Below, in pieces: positions 1-8,742 of a stretch of DNA of 64,000 nt. The position numbers were made by a program, and so were the translations under genes. Location: the NCBI RefSeq assembly GCF_019879105.1, contig NZ_CP082249.1, positions 1,364,001 to 1,428,000 on the forward strand, written 5' to 3'. Each line of letters begins with the position of its first letter. Position 1 is the first letter of the stretch. The notes under the pieces were generated by a model. The model saw only the letters and a list, made by a program, of their open reading frames with translations. It did not search any database and was not told where the DNA came from. The DNA comes from Natrinema sp. SYSU A 869. Its GTDB lineage: Archaea > Halobacteriota > Halobacteria > Halobacteriales > Natrialbaceae.

Positions 1-471
1 GTGATCCCGATGCTGCTCATCGCGCTCGGGTTGACGTTCATGGCTCGATCAGACCTCGGGATGATCCTGATCGCGATCCGCGAGAACGAAGCGGCGGTGT
101 CCGCCGCCGGGATCAATCCGACGAAGTTCAAGCTCTGGTCGTTCATGCTCAGTTCGGTCCCGATGGGGATCGGCGGCGTACTCTTGGTCGGCTTTACCGG
201 GAACGTCGATCCGAGCACCTTCGTCATGGTCGACAACAGCATCGAGATGATCGCGATCGCCGTCATCGGCGGCATGAGTTCGATTCTCGGGCCGCTCGGC
301 GGCGCGTTCCTCTTCGAGATCCTCAACCACCAGATCCTCCACGGCTACTCGACGCCGGTCCGGTATCTCTTCCTGTGGTTGATCGTCTTGCTGGTGCTCG
401 TGTTCGCGCGGGACGGGCTGTTCAGAGCGATCTGGCACCGACTCGGTGCCGTTCGAGGTGATTCCGAATGA
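1..471 (+). CDS. livM: Branched-chain amino-acid type ABC transporter permease, C-terminal part
   Basis: This is the C-terminal 156 residues or so of an inner-membrane permease of the LivM type; the gene begins before the window, so the GTG at base 1 is only the edge. The visible protein has several hydrophobic segments and the family motif around 'GGMSSILGPLGGAFLFE' (residues about 90-106), which couples permease to ATPase. It overlaps the next ATPase gene by four bases (ATGA), so livM, livG and livF are one operon. The substrate (branched-chain amino acid, amide or urea) cannot be read from this fragment. Confidence 0.9.
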   Translation: MIPMLLIALGLTFMARSDLGMILIAIRENEAAVSAAGINPTKFKLWSFMLSSVPMGIGGVLLVGFTGNVDPSTFVMVDNSIEMIAIAVIGGMSSILGPLGGAFLFEILNHQILHGYSTPVRYLFLWLIVLLVLVFARDGLFRAIWHRLGAVRGDSE

Positions 472-1196
472 GCGTGCTCGAAGTCGACAGTCTCACGAAG
501 ACGTTCGGTGGCCTCGTCGCCGTCGACGACTTCTCGTTCGAAGTCAACGAGGGCGAGATCGTCGGTCTGATCGGCCCGAACGGGTCGGGCAAGTCGACGG
601 TGTTCAACTGCATCATGGGTATATATGACGTGACCGATGGCGAAATCCGGTTCAACGGGGACGACATCACGCCGGATTCGACCCATCAGATCGTCAACAA
701 GGGGCTCTCGCGGGTCTCACAGGAGTCGAATCCGATCGACCTGTACTCTGTCTCGGGGAATATCAAGCTGTTCACCCTGCCGAACAGTATCCGCTCGCTC
801 CACGGCGGCGCGAGCGACGAGGAGATCTACGAGTACGCCGCGCGCATCGACATCGAGGACAAGCTCGACGAGATGCCGGGCGAGCTCCCGCACGCGGACG
901 TCCGCCGGCTCGAGATCGCCAAGTCACTGGCGACCGAGCCCGAGATGATGCTGCTTGACGAGCCCTTCGCCGGGATGAATCAGGCCGAGATCACGGAACT
1001 GGCCGACCAGATCAAGCGCTTCCGCGAAGAAGGGATGACGATGATTGTGGTCGACCACAACATGGGCGGCCTGATGGATCTCGTTGATCGAATCGTCGTG
1101 CTCAACAACGGTGTCAAACTCGCCTCGGGGACGCCCGAGGAGATCGCCGAGAACGAAGCGGTCCAGGAAGCGTACCTCGCTGGGGAGGGATTATAA
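468..1196 (+). CDS. livG: ABC transporter ATP-binding protein, LivG type
   Basis: One of the two ATPases that drive the branched-chain type importer. It shows a Walker A motif GPNGSGKST at residues 36-44 and a Walker B region MMLLDEP at 160-166, followed by an H-loop (VVDHN). Its length of 242 residues is usual. The ABC signature, normally LSGGQ or LSYGQ just before RRLEIA, reads LPHAD here (residues 140-144). That is an odd change, and it suggests a degenerate composite ATP site with LivF. The start overlaps the end of livM by four bases, and the stop overlaps the livF start. Confidence 0.93.
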   Translation: MSVLEVDSLTKTFGGLVAVDDFSFEVNEGEIVGLIGPNGSGKSTVFNCIMGIYDVTDGEIRFNGDDITPDSTHQIVNKGLSRVSQESNPIDLYSVSGNIKLFTLPNSIRSLHGGASDEEIYEYAARIDIEDKLDEMPGELPHADVRRLEIAKSLATEPEMMLLDEPFAGMNQAEITELADQIKRFREEGMTMIVVDHNMGGLMDLVDRIVVLNNGVKLASGTPEEIAENEAVQEAYLAGEGL

Positions 1197-1915
1197 TGTC
1201 CGACACGATCCTCGACATCGAAGACCTCAACGTCTATTACGGCAAATCACACGCACTGAAAGGCGTCTCGCTGTCCATTCAGAAAGGTGAGATCTACGGC
1301 GCTATCGGCCCGAACGGGGCCGGGAAGACGACGATGTTGAACGCCATCGCCGGGTTCATCGACTACGAGGGAACGATTCGCTATAAAGGCCAGGACCTCT
1401 CACAGACCAAACCGAAAGAGATCGTCGAATCGGGACTCATCTACTGCACCGAGGACCGGGACCTGTTCCCGTACTTTTCGGTCCACGAGAACCTCCTGAT
1501 GGGGGCGCAGTTCCGCGACGACCGCGCCGCCGTCGAGGACGACCTCGAGATGGTCTACGACCTGTTCCCGCGGCTAGACGAGCGCCGTGAACAGGAAGCA
1601 GAGACCATGAGCGGCGGCGAACAGCAGATGCTCGCCGTCGGCCGCGCGCTGATGAGCGATCCCGAGATGCTGATGCTGGACGAGCCGACGCTCGGACTCG
1701 CACCGGTCATCATCGAGGACATCGGAAATGCGCTCGCGACGCTCCAACAGGAAGAGGAGCTAACGATCCTGCTGGCCGAACAGAACTCGACGTTCGCGCT
1801 GAACCACGCGGATCGACTCTCGCTGATCGAAACCGGCGAGATCGAGCTGTCGGGCCCACACGACGAGTTCACGGACAACGAGTACGTCCGCGAGGCGTAC
1901 GTCGGCGTCCACTGA
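1196..1915 (+). CDS. livF: ABC transporter ATP-binding protein, LivF type
   Basis: Second ATPase of the importer, 239 residues. Walker A is GPNGAGKT at residues 38-45, the signature MSGGEQQ at about 138-144 is intact, and Walker B (MLMLDEP) follows at about 158-164. The start codon shares a base with the stop region of livG, showing translational coupling. The intact signature contrasts with the altered one in LivG, so one of the two composite ATP sites should be canonical. A run of six T follows 15 bases after the stop. Confidence 0.94.
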   Translation: MSDTILDIEDLNVYYGKSHALKGVSLSIQKGEIYGAIGPNGAGKTTMLNAIAGFIDYEGTIRYKGQDLSQTKPKEIVESGLIYCTEDRDLFPYFSVHENLLMGAQFRDDRAAVEDDLEMVYDLFPRLDERREQEAETMSGGEQQMLAVGRALMSDPEMLMLDEPTLGLAPVIIEDIGNALATLQQEEELTILLAEQNSTFALNHADRLSLIETGEIELSGPHDEFTDNEYVREAYVGVH

Positions 1916-1930
1916 CGGCATTCTCGCGAC

Positions 1931-1936
1931 TTTTTT
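1931..1936 (+). terminator. Oligo-T terminator of the liv operon
   Basis: Six consecutive T bases follow the livF stop by 15 bases. Oligo-T without a strong hairpin is the usual haloarchaeal terminator. The next gene is on the opposite strand, so a terminator is expected here. Confidence 0.45.
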
Positions 1937-1969
1937 CGCAGTCGTCCCGACGAACCGAGCGCGACGGCA

Positions 1970-2446
1970 TCAGTCGTCGCTTTCGAGGCCACCCTGGAAC
2001 GCCGCCACTGCCTCCCGGAAGTCGTCCGGGACGGTGATTGGCTCCTCGGTCTCGAGGTCGACGGCGACGTGAGTGACGGAGCCGTCGGCGAGCAGTTCGT
2101 CGTCACGCTTCCGCATCGCGCGGTAGTCGGACGTGAAACTCGAGGACCCCATATCGGTGACGCGCAGTTCGTTGACGATGGTGTCCTCGAACTCGGCACC
2201 GGCGTGGTAGTTCAGTTCGGCGTTGACGACGTGGGTCTGCCAGCCCCGGTCGTGCATCGTCTCGTACCGATAATCGAGTTCCCGGAAGAACGCGGAGATC
2301 GCCTCGTCCTGGAACGTGAAGTATTCGCCGTAAAAGACAATCCCCTGCTGGTCGGTCTCGGCGAACCGAACGCGGTTCTCGAGGACGGGCTGAAAGGCGG
2401 GGCGCTCCGAGTTCCGATCCGGATCGCTTGTCTCAGTGTCTCCCAT
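1970..2446 (-). CDS. Acyl-CoA thioesterase, 4-hydroxybenzoyl-CoA thioesterase (hotdog) family
   Basis: Predicted soluble hotdog-fold thioesterase of 158 residues that would hydrolyse acyl-CoA esters. The diagnostic segment 'ETDQQGIVFYGEYF' (about residues 28-41) matches the family catalytic region (D-x-x-G-x-x-x-x-x-x-Y-F), where the aspartate is catalytic. An open frame extends further upstream, but the extension has the composition of out-of-frame sequence, so I chose the ATG at 2446. It converges with livF and stands alone. Confidence 0.85.
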   Translation of the reverse strand: MGDTETSDPDRNSERPAFQPVLENRVRFAETDQQGIVFYGEYFTFQDEAISAFFRELDYRYETMHDRGWQTHVVNAELNYHAGAEFEDTIVNELRVTDMGSSSFTSDYRAMRKRDDELLADGSVTHVAVDLETEEPITVPDDFREAVAAFQGGLESDD

Positions 2447-2537
2447 ACAGGCAACGCCGCCGCGACGTGCAAAACCGTATCGGCCACGGCAGGCAGCCGG
2501 ATTCGGCCCCAGTGATCGGGGAGAGGGAGACCGGCGC

Positions 2538-2774
2538 GTGACTGAGAAAGTGGATGAACTCGAGGCCGTTGCAGACCCGCCGGTGGTCGCAGTGGACGGC
2601 CTCTCATTCGAGATCACCGTCGAAGTCGCCGCGGACGGGGGCGTCCTCATCGGCTGTGACGCTTTCGGAGGCGCGTTCGGCCCGCTTCGCGGACGAATAT
2701 CGGCGTGTCGGTGCCCTCGACCGCTCGGTCTGCAGTCGGATTCCGGACCGATTCGGTGGTCGAAGGAACTGTGA
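2538..2774 (+). pseudogene. Possible degenerate small gene
   Basis: From a GTG at 2538 the frame reads like a genuine soluble haloarchaeal protein for about 52 residues (for example 'DPPVVAVDGLSFEITVEV' and 'GGVLIGCDAFGGAFGP'). It then turns into low-quality arginine/serine-rich sequence and stops at 2774. Around 2686 a protein-like continuation ('FADEYRRVGALDRSV') appears in another frame and has no stop of its own before the next gene. This looks like a broken short gene upstream of the dehydrogenase operon. I do not recognise the family, and it may be chance. Confidence 0.25.
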
Positions 2775-2826
2775 CACGCAGTCGCAAGTATATCCACTAT
2801 TCTATCCCTCGGCGTCCGTCGCCTGT

Positions 2827-3885
2827 ATGTCAGACGATGACAACCCAGCGTTCGACTTCACACGAGACCTCTCTCGGCGGAAGATCATGCAGGCCGGCGG
2901 CACGCTGGCCGTGTTCGGTATCGCCGGGACGGCGGAGGGGTTCGACCCCGAGCAGTTCGACGTGGCACCCCTCGAGCAGGTCGAGGAAGTCGAGGTCGAG
3001 CCACAGGGGCTCGAGTATTTCACGATTCAGCAGGCACGGGTCGTTCACGACCTGACGGCGCGGATCTATCCCTCCGATGACAACGGACCGGGTGCGCCGG
3101 AGGCCGGTGTCGTCTATTTCATCGACAAGCAGATGAACTCGGCGTGGGGTCGCGGGGATCGGTGGTACATGCAGGCGCCGTTCGCCGGAAAGGACCCGAC
3201 CGAACCGTTCGAGGACGATGCGGAACGACCCGAGGATATCGAGACCGATGTCGAAGTCCCCTGGGCGGAAACGAACCCCTCGGAGACGCAGGGCTGGCAG
3301 TACGCGCTCACTCCGAACGAGGCCTACGATCAGGGTATCGCGGCAATCGAAGAGTACGTGGCGGCGGAAGCCGACGACGCAGAGTCGTTTACGGAACTAG
3401 ATGGCAACCAGCAAGACGAGGTCGTCTCCGCGCTCGAGGAGGGCGCGGTTGAGACGTTCGAGGACACCGACATCGATCCGGACGGCTTCTTCCTCCTGAT
3501 TCGACAGAACACCATAGAGGGGATGTTTAGCGACCCGATGTACGGCGGCAACCGCGAGATGATCGGCTGGCGGCTAAAGGGGTTCCCCGGAACGCCTGGC
3601 GCGCTCGGCAGCTATCGGGGGCTGCTTCAGGAGGGCGAGTACATCGAACTCGAGGAGGGAGATTTCCGACAACTGGCCGACGACGTCGAGTCGCTCGGGA
3701 TCGGCGGTGAGAACGAGCAGCCGGCGAACGAACAGAGCGAGGAAGGACACGCGCACGTCCACGACGCGGCCGAGGCGGACTACCCGAACGTCGTCGACGA
3801 GCAGGCGGCTCGCGGGGACGCTGATGGTGACTCAGTGCAGGCAGATCTCGACGATGAGGCCGCCGACCACGGAGGTGAGCACTGA
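2827..3885 (+). CDS. Gluconate 2-dehydrogenase subunit 3 family protein, Tat-exported
   Basis: Small-subunit partner of a GMC-type dehydrogenase, 352 residues. The N-terminus has a Tat motif (SRRKIMQAG, about residues 16-24) followed by a hydrophobic stretch, so it and probably its folded partner are exported by Tat. The segment 'VHDLTARIYPSDDNGPGAP' is typical of the subunit-3 family. A histidine/acid-rich tail follows (about residues 300-352). The upstream open extension lacks protein character, so the ATG at 2827, just before the Tat region, is preferred. Its stop overlaps the start of the catalytic subunit by a base. Confidence 0.88.
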   Translation: MSDDDNPAFDFTRDLSRRKIMQAGGTLAVFGIAGTAEGFDPEQFDVAPLEQVEEVEVEPQGLEYFTIQQARVVHDLTARIYPSDDNGPGAPEAGVVYFIDKQMNSAWGRGDRWYMQAPFAGKDPTEPFEDDAERPEDIETDVEVPWAETNPSETQGWQYALTPNEAYDQGIAAIEEYVAAEADDAESFTELDGNQQDEVVSALEEGAVETFEDTDIDPDGFFLLIRQNTIEGMFSDPMYGGNREMIGWRLKGFPGTPGALGSYRGLLQEGEYIELEEGDFRQLADDVESLGIGGENEQPANEQSEEGHAHVHDAAEADYPNVVDEQAARGDADGDSVQADLDDEAADHGGEH

Positions 3886-5648
3886 TGGCACAACAGCTTG
3901 ATCCCGTCGATGTGGTGACTGTCGGCGCGGGCTGGACCGGCGGCATCATTGCCAAGGAACTCGCACAGGAGGACTATCAGGTGGTGAGCTTGGAGCGGGG
4001 CGGCGAGCGCGAGACGGAGAACTTCTTTACGGTCCACGACGAGCTGGGCTATGCACTCCGGTACAAGCTGATGCAGGACCTCTCGAAGGAGACAATTACC
4101 TTCAGAAATACGGTCGACGATACGGCTCTTCCGATGCGCCGGTTCGGCGCGTTCCTCCCGGGCTCCGGCGAGGGCGGGGCGGGCGTCCACTGGAACGGCC
4201 AGACCTGGCGGTTCCTCCCCTACGACTTCCAGATTCGGTCACAGACGATCGACAAGTACGGCGAGGAGAAGATCCCCGAAAACATGCAGCTCCAGGACTG
4301 GGGGATCAGCTACGACGAACTCGAGCCCTACTACGATGCGTTCGAGTACACCGCTGGTATCGCGGGTCAGGCGGGGAACATAGCGGGCGAGATTCAGGAC
4401 CTGGGCAATCCCTACGAGGGTCCCCGGTCGCGGGAGTACCCGCTCCCGCCGATGATTGAAACACCGGTTCTCGAGCGGTTCAAGGAGACGACCGCGGAGC
4501 TCGGATACGAACCGTTCCAAGCGCCTTCGGCTAACCTCACGGAGCAGTACACGAACCCGGACGGCGTCCAGCAGGGACAGTGTCAGTACTGCGGTTACTG
4601 CGAACGCTTCGGCTGCGAGTGGGGCGCGAAGGCCTCGCCGATTACAACCGTCCTGCCGGCCGCCCGGGAGACAGGCAACTTCGAACTGCGGACTCACGCT
4701 GACGTGGTCGAACTGCTGTACAACGAGGACGAACAACAGGTCGAGGGCGTTCGGTACATCGATCGGAAGACCGACGAGGTGTACGAGCAACCGGCCGACG
4801 TCGTCGCGCTCACTGCCTACGTGCTGAACAACGTTCGGCTCCTGTTGCTGTCGGAGATCGGCGAGCCATACGACCCCGAGACGGGCGAGGGAACCGTCGG
4901 GAAGAACTACTGCTACCAGAACTTCCAGGCCAGCGCGACCGGGTTCTTCGATGACGAGGAGTGGAATCTCTACATGGGCGCTGGAGCACTGGGCGCGTCT
5001 ATCGACGACTTCAACGGCGACAACTTCGATCACTCGGGTCTGGATTTCCTCCACGGCGGGAACGTCGCCTTGAACCAGACCGGCGACCGGCCGATCGCCA
5101 ACAACCCCGTCCCGGAGGGAACACAGTCGTGGGGCTCGGAGTTCAAGGCCCAGAGCATCGACAACTATCACAGTTCGATCTCGATCGCCGCCCAGGGAGC
5201 CGTCCTCCCGTTCCAGAAGAACTACCTCGACCTCGACCCCAACTACACCGACCAGCACGGGCAGCCGCTCCTGCGGATGACATTCGACTGGCGCGAGCAG
5301 GACCGAAACATGGTCAAGTACATCGGCCCCTACCTCGAGGAGATCATGGAGGAGATGGGGGCCGACACGGTCGACGCGAGCGCGAGTCTCGAGGGCAGCT
5401 TCGACATCACGCCCTACCAGTCGACGCATAACACCGGCGGCGCAATCATGGGGTCGGACCCCGAGGAGTCCGTGGTGAACAACTACCTACAGAACTGGGA
5501 CGCACACAATCTCTTCGTCCCCGGTGCCTCGGCGTTTGCCCACAACAGCGGCTACAACCCGACGGGGACGGTCGGCGCGTTAGCGTTCCGCGCGGCGGAG
5601 GGTATTCAGGAGTACCTTGACAGTCCTGACCTGCTCGTGAGTCCGTAG
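3885..5648 (+). CDS. GMC family oxidoreductase (gluconate/alcohol dehydrogenase catalytic subunit)
   Basis: FAD-dependent dehydrogenase of 587 residues. The N-terminal dinucleotide fold has the motif VGAGWTGG (residues 13-20), and the C-terminal GMC domain ends with 'NSGYNPTGTVGALAFRAAEG', the conserved FAD/active-site segment. A cysteine-rich patch (QCQYCGYCERFGCEWG, about residues 229-244) is typical of the membrane gluconate/sorbosone dehydrogenase branch. It has no signal of its own and is presumably carried out by the Tat signal of the upstream subunit, with which it overlaps (ATGA). No cytochrome c gene follows, so the electron acceptor is unknown. Confidence 0.9.
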   Translation: MAQQLDPVDVVTVGAGWTGGIIAKELAQEDYQVVSLERGGERETENFFTVHDELGYALRYKLMQDLSKETITFRNTVDDTALPMRRFGAFLPGSGEGGAGVHWNGQTWRFLPYDFQIRSQTIDKYGEEKIPENMQLQDWGISYDELEPYYDAFEYTAGIAGQAGNIAGEIQDLGNPYEGPRSREYPLPPMIETPVLERFKETTAELGYEPFQAPSANLTEQYTNPDGVQQGQCQYCGYCERFGCEWGAKASPITTVLPAARETGNFELRTHADVVELLYNEDEQQVEGVRYIDRKTDEVYEQPADVVALTAYVLNNVRLLLLSEIGEPYDPETGEGTVGKNYCYQNFQASATGFFDDEEWNLYMGAGALGASIDDFNGDNFDHSGLDFLHGGNVALNQTGDRPIANNPVPEGTQSWGSEFKAQSIDNYHSSISIAAQGAVLPFQKNYLDLDPNYTDQHGQPLLRMTFDWREQDRNMVKYIGPYLEEIMEEMGADTVDASASLEGSFDITPYQSTHNTGGAIMGSDPEESVVNNYLQNWDAHNLFVPGASAFAHNSGYNPTGTVGALAFRAAEGIQEYLDSPDLLVSP

Positions 5649-5767
5649 CCGGTCTCGGTTCCGGCTTCGGTCCCACGATTTCGCGACTCGAGACCCGAAC
5701 TCCCGAACCCGTCATCCGGCGTAGTGCGGGTCCCGGTACCGAAGCGTCTCGAGCGGCGTCGTGTTCA

Positions 5768-5905
5768 TCACTTCCCCATCAGTACCCGGAGTGCGATTCC
5801 GATGAGGATAACGGCGACGCCTCCGAGCGCGCTCGCGATCGGCGGAATCGGGAAGAACAACATCACCACGCCGGCGAGAATCACGATCGTCGAGAGCTTG
5901 ACCAT
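5768..5905 (-). CDS. Small two-helix membrane protein
   Basis: A 45-residue very hydrophobic protein: two membrane segments (about residues 5-20 and 24-42) separated by a proline turn (FPIPPIAS), and a basic C-terminus. The longer open frame upstream contains no protein-like sequence, so the ATG at 5905 is taken as start. Tiny proteins of this kind are common in haloarchaea, and I do not know a function. It lies between the dehydrogenase operon and a divergent flavoprotein gene. Confidence 0.65.
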   Translation of the reverse strand: MVKLSTIVILAGVVMLFFPIPPIASALGGVAVILIGIALRVLMGK

Positions 5906-6093
5906 ATCTCCCGGACGACGCGACGACGGATAGAATGACGGCACGCATTCACAGCGGGCCACTCCAAAACGGTTCCGCCACTCCGGGAGCGAGAGCCGAG
6001 GACGACGCTCCTCGAGGGAGCCACCTGCCACGATCGAAGCGGCCTGCATTGTTGGGTCCACGATTTTATTCGTCGCCGTCCGGACGTTCGCCC

Positions 6094-7449
6094 ATGCGCT
6101 CGACTCCGCAGGTCGTCGTCGCTGGTGGTGGACTCGCCGGACTGGTCGCCGCGCGGCACCTCGCCGGCGGCGGCGTGGCTGTGGCGCTGGTAGAACGCCG
6201 AGAGACGGTCGGGGGCCGCGTCCGAACCCTCGAGCGCGACGGCTATCGCTTCGATCGCGGCTTTCAGGTCCTCTTTACCGCCTATCCGGCAGTCCGGAAA
6301 GAACTCGATATCGAGGCACTCGACCTCCGCAGGTTCGAACCGGGTGCCACTGTCGCCGGGCCGAACGGGCGATCAACGCTGGCGGACCCGCGTCGGGAGC
6401 CGGGGACCGTCCCCTCAATGCTGTCCAGTCCGTACGTTTCCGTCGGCGACGCGCTCCGGATTGCCCAGCTCTGGTGGGACCTCCAGCGGACCGAGCCGGA
6501 CGAGCTATTTGCCGGCGACGACGAGCGCATCGACGCGTTCCTCCGCGAACGAGGGTTTTCCGAGAATTTCATCGAGGGCTTCATCGCACCATTCTACGGG
6601 GGCATTACGCTCGATCGGTCGCTGGCGACCTCCAGACACGTATTCGAGTACACCTTCCGGATGCTCGCGGCGGGCGAGACGGTGGTTCCGGCCGCCGGCA
6701 TGGAAGCGATCCCGTCCCAGCTCGCCGCCCGCGTTCGCGAGGCCGGTGGGACGATCAGGACGGGCGTCGAGGTCGAGTCGGTCGTAACGAACGGTAGTGA
6801 CTCGAGCGGTGACGACCGCGTCGACGGCCAAGTCACAGTGGAGACCGACGAGGGAGCCGTCGACGCCGACGCGGTCGTCGTCGCGACCGATCCGCCGACC
6901 GCTCGCGACCTCACCGCCGTCTCTTCGATCCCGACCGACGGACGGGGCTGTGTCACCCAGTACTACGCGCTGCCGGCAGACACCGACCTCGAGACCGGAC
7001 GCCGACTCCTGTTGAACGCGACCGAGCGGGGGCCGAACCACGTCGTGCCCCACAGCGCGGTCGCGCCCGAGTACGCCCCCGAGGGGACGACGCTGCTCAG
7101 CGCGACCTACCTCGACGAGCAGTGCGAGGTTCGCGGGCCCCCGAACCGGAGCGATGCCGGCTGCGGCGCAGACGAGAGCGACGCCGAACTCGCCGACCGC
7201 ACTCGAGAGGCCCTCGAGTCGTGGTATCCCGAGCAGGGGTTCGACGGCCTCGAGACGCTCCACACCGAGCGCGTCCCGTTCGCACAGTTCAACCAGCCGC
7301 CGGGGATTCACGACCGGCTCCCTGACGTTCGCGCTCCCGCCGGCCCCGTCTATCTGGCCGGCGACTATACGCAGTGGTCGTCAATTCAAGGGGCGATGGA
7401 GAGCGGCCGACAGGTGGCCAAAGCCGTGATCGACGACCTGTCGCGGTGA
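6094..7449 (+). CDS. FAD-dependent amine oxidase / protoporphyrinogen-oxidase-like protein
   Basis: Flavoprotein of 451 residues. It opens with a Rossmann FAD motif VVVAGGGLAGLVAARHL (about residues 7-23) and the second motif 'GGRVRTLERDGYRFDRGFQV' (about 42-61), as in amine oxidases and phytoene-desaturase-like enzymes. The C-terminal 'VYLAGDYTQWSSIQGAMESG' is the FAD-closing motif. The exact substrate is unknown; haloarchaeal members are often linked to carotenoid or amine oxidation. The start is the ATG directly before the Rossmann motif. Residues about 345-365 look like a short non-conserved insertion (see the hairpin at 7128-7147). Confidence 0.85.
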   Translation: MRSTPQVVVAGGGLAGLVAARHLAGGGVAVALVERRETVGGRVRTLERDGYRFDRGFQVLFTAYPAVRKELDIEALDLRRFEPGATVAGPNGRSTLADPRREPGTVPSMLSSPYVSVGDALRIAQLWWDLQRTEPDELFAGDDERIDAFLRERGFSENFIEGFIAPFYGGITLDRSLATSRHVFEYTFRMLAAGETVVPAAGMEAIPSQLAARVREAGGTIRTGVEVESVVTNGSDSSGDDRVDGQVTVETDEGAVDADAVVVATDPPTARDLTAVSSIPTDGRGCVTQYYALPADTDLETGRRLLLNATERGPNHVVPHSAVAPEYAPEGTTLLSATYLDEQCEVRGPPNRSDAGCGADESDAELADRTREALESWYPEQGFDGLETLHTERVPFAQFNQPPGIHDRLPDVRAPAGPVYLAGDYTQWSSIQGAMESGRQVAKAVIDDLSR

Positions 7450-7608
7450 CCATACTTGAGTGTAACTCGAGTCGGCGGGCTCTGTAATCGCGCCGTGATG
7501 TTGCCGCCTCCACGCTCGCTATGTTCTTCGTACGACGACAGTCTCCGAATAGTGGGAAAATACTAACTTCCGCTCGTCTCCTCACCTCGAGACACGGACA
7601 GAATCGCT

Positions 7609-7830
7609 ATGGCCATGGACGAATTCCTCGAAGGGACGGCGTTGACCGGGCGACAAGCGGCGATCATTTTCTTCACCTTCCTCGTTTTGATCATCATCGC
7701 AGCAGTCTTACTGATCATGTTCAGCGATTTCTTCAAAAACCTGGTGGCGTCCGCCGACGCGACCGGCGTTCGAGTCGGCACGCTGTGGCTCGTCACCGCA
7801 CCGACGGCCAGTGGACTCAAGGGTTGCTGA
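7609..7830 (+). CDS. Small single-helix membrane protein
   Basis: A 73-residue open frame starting with ATG. It has an acidic start, a strong membrane helix (IIFFTFLVLIIIAAVLLIMF, about residues 20-39) and a short tail. The last 25 residues look less protein-like. In the same frame after the TGA a protein-like stretch continues to 7962. No family is recognised. The helix quality supports it as real, but the C-terminus may be disrupted. Confidence 0.5.
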   Translation: MAMDEFLEGTALTGRQAAIIFFTFLVLIIIAAVLLIMFSDFFKNLVASADATGVRVGTLWLVTAPTASGLKGC

Positions 7831-8025
7831 CTTCGAACGCCGCCCCACCCAAATAAGAGAAGGTCCGTCGACCGGACGGTCCGCAACTATCTGGTGGACG
7901 ACTCCGTCGTCGTGGCCACGGACGAGGGGTTCGACGCGCTGGCTCACCAGGATACGCCGTAATCGGTCCCCACTGCGATACTCTCCCGAAGCACGGTTAC
8001 TCGTTCTTCGACTGCGTTCCGACGG

Positions 8026-8742
8026 TTACAGCAACCGCCGTAGCTCCCCCAGCGGCGGAAACCACAGGGTCTCGCCGCTCGAGTCGTCCCTGACTGCGGG
8101 ATGAAACGCGTTGGCGGTCCGGACGAGCGGTGTCTGGAAGTCGCGACCGGACATCCCGTTGACCGTTGATCCGGCGGCGAGGCGCGTAAACGCCGGAAGG
8201 ACGAGCACGTCTGCGCCCTCGTAGCACGCCGGCCCGTAGAGGAAACACGGCAGTTTGCGGCCCTCAATCGCCAGCGCCGGATGGTCGTGACCGACGACGT
8301 AGCGCTCGGCCGCCGCGTCGGGGCGCTCGTGGCCGTGACAGACCACCGTCTCGCCGTCGTCCAACCGGTACTCTCCGACGGTCGTGCCCGGAAACACGTC
8401 CTCGAGCATTGTGTCGTGGTTGCCGGGCGTGACGATCAGGTCGGCACCGACTGCGTCGACGGTCTCGATGAGCCACTCGAGATCGCGCTCGACCCCCCGC
8501 GGAATCCGCGAAAACGAGTGTAACAGATCACCGGCGACCACGACGGTGGCCGGCTCGGTATCCGCGAGGAGCCCCTGAAGCCGCTCGATGGCGTCGCTCC
8601 CGTCATCGATCGGTGCCTCGACGTTCGAGGCGGCAGCCTTGCCGAGGTGGATATCGGCGAGGACGAGCGTCTCGGCGGCGGGGAAGACGACCGCGCGATC
8701 GCGGATCGAGAACGGAACGTCGACGGCAGTGTCGTCAGTCAT
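8026..8742 (-). CDS. Metallophosphoesterase (calcineurin-like)
   Basis: Predicted cytosolic metal-dependent phosphoesterase, 238 residues. It carries the family motifs in order: DIHLGK (about residues 29-34), GDLLHS (about 69-74), TPGNHDTM (about 99-106), GHE and GHDH (about 136 and 149). These supply the two-metal centre. The ATG at 8742 was chosen because it starts just before 'DDTAVDVPF', common in this group. It overlaps the archaeosortase gene by eight bases, so the two are probably co-transcribed from one promoter near 9830-9959. The substrate is unknown. Confidence 0.88.
   Translation of the reverse strand: MTDDTAVDVPFSIRDRAVVFPAAETLVLADIHLGKAAASNVEAPIDDGSDAIERLQGLLADTEPATVVVAGDLLHSFSRIPRGVERDLEWLIETVDAVGADLIVTPGNHDTMLEDVFPGTTVGEYRLDDGETVVCHGHERPDAAAERYVVGHDHPALAIEGRKLPCFLYGPACYEGADVLVLPAFTRLAAGSTVNGMSGRDFQTPLVRTANAFHPAVRDDSSGETLWFPPLGELRRLL

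Noticed and set aside
7128-7147. Further hairpin element in the flavoprotein gene
   Set aside because: GGTTCG/CGAACC has an eight-base loop and no GAGCAG linker, so it does not fit the trinucleotide-loop family well enough.
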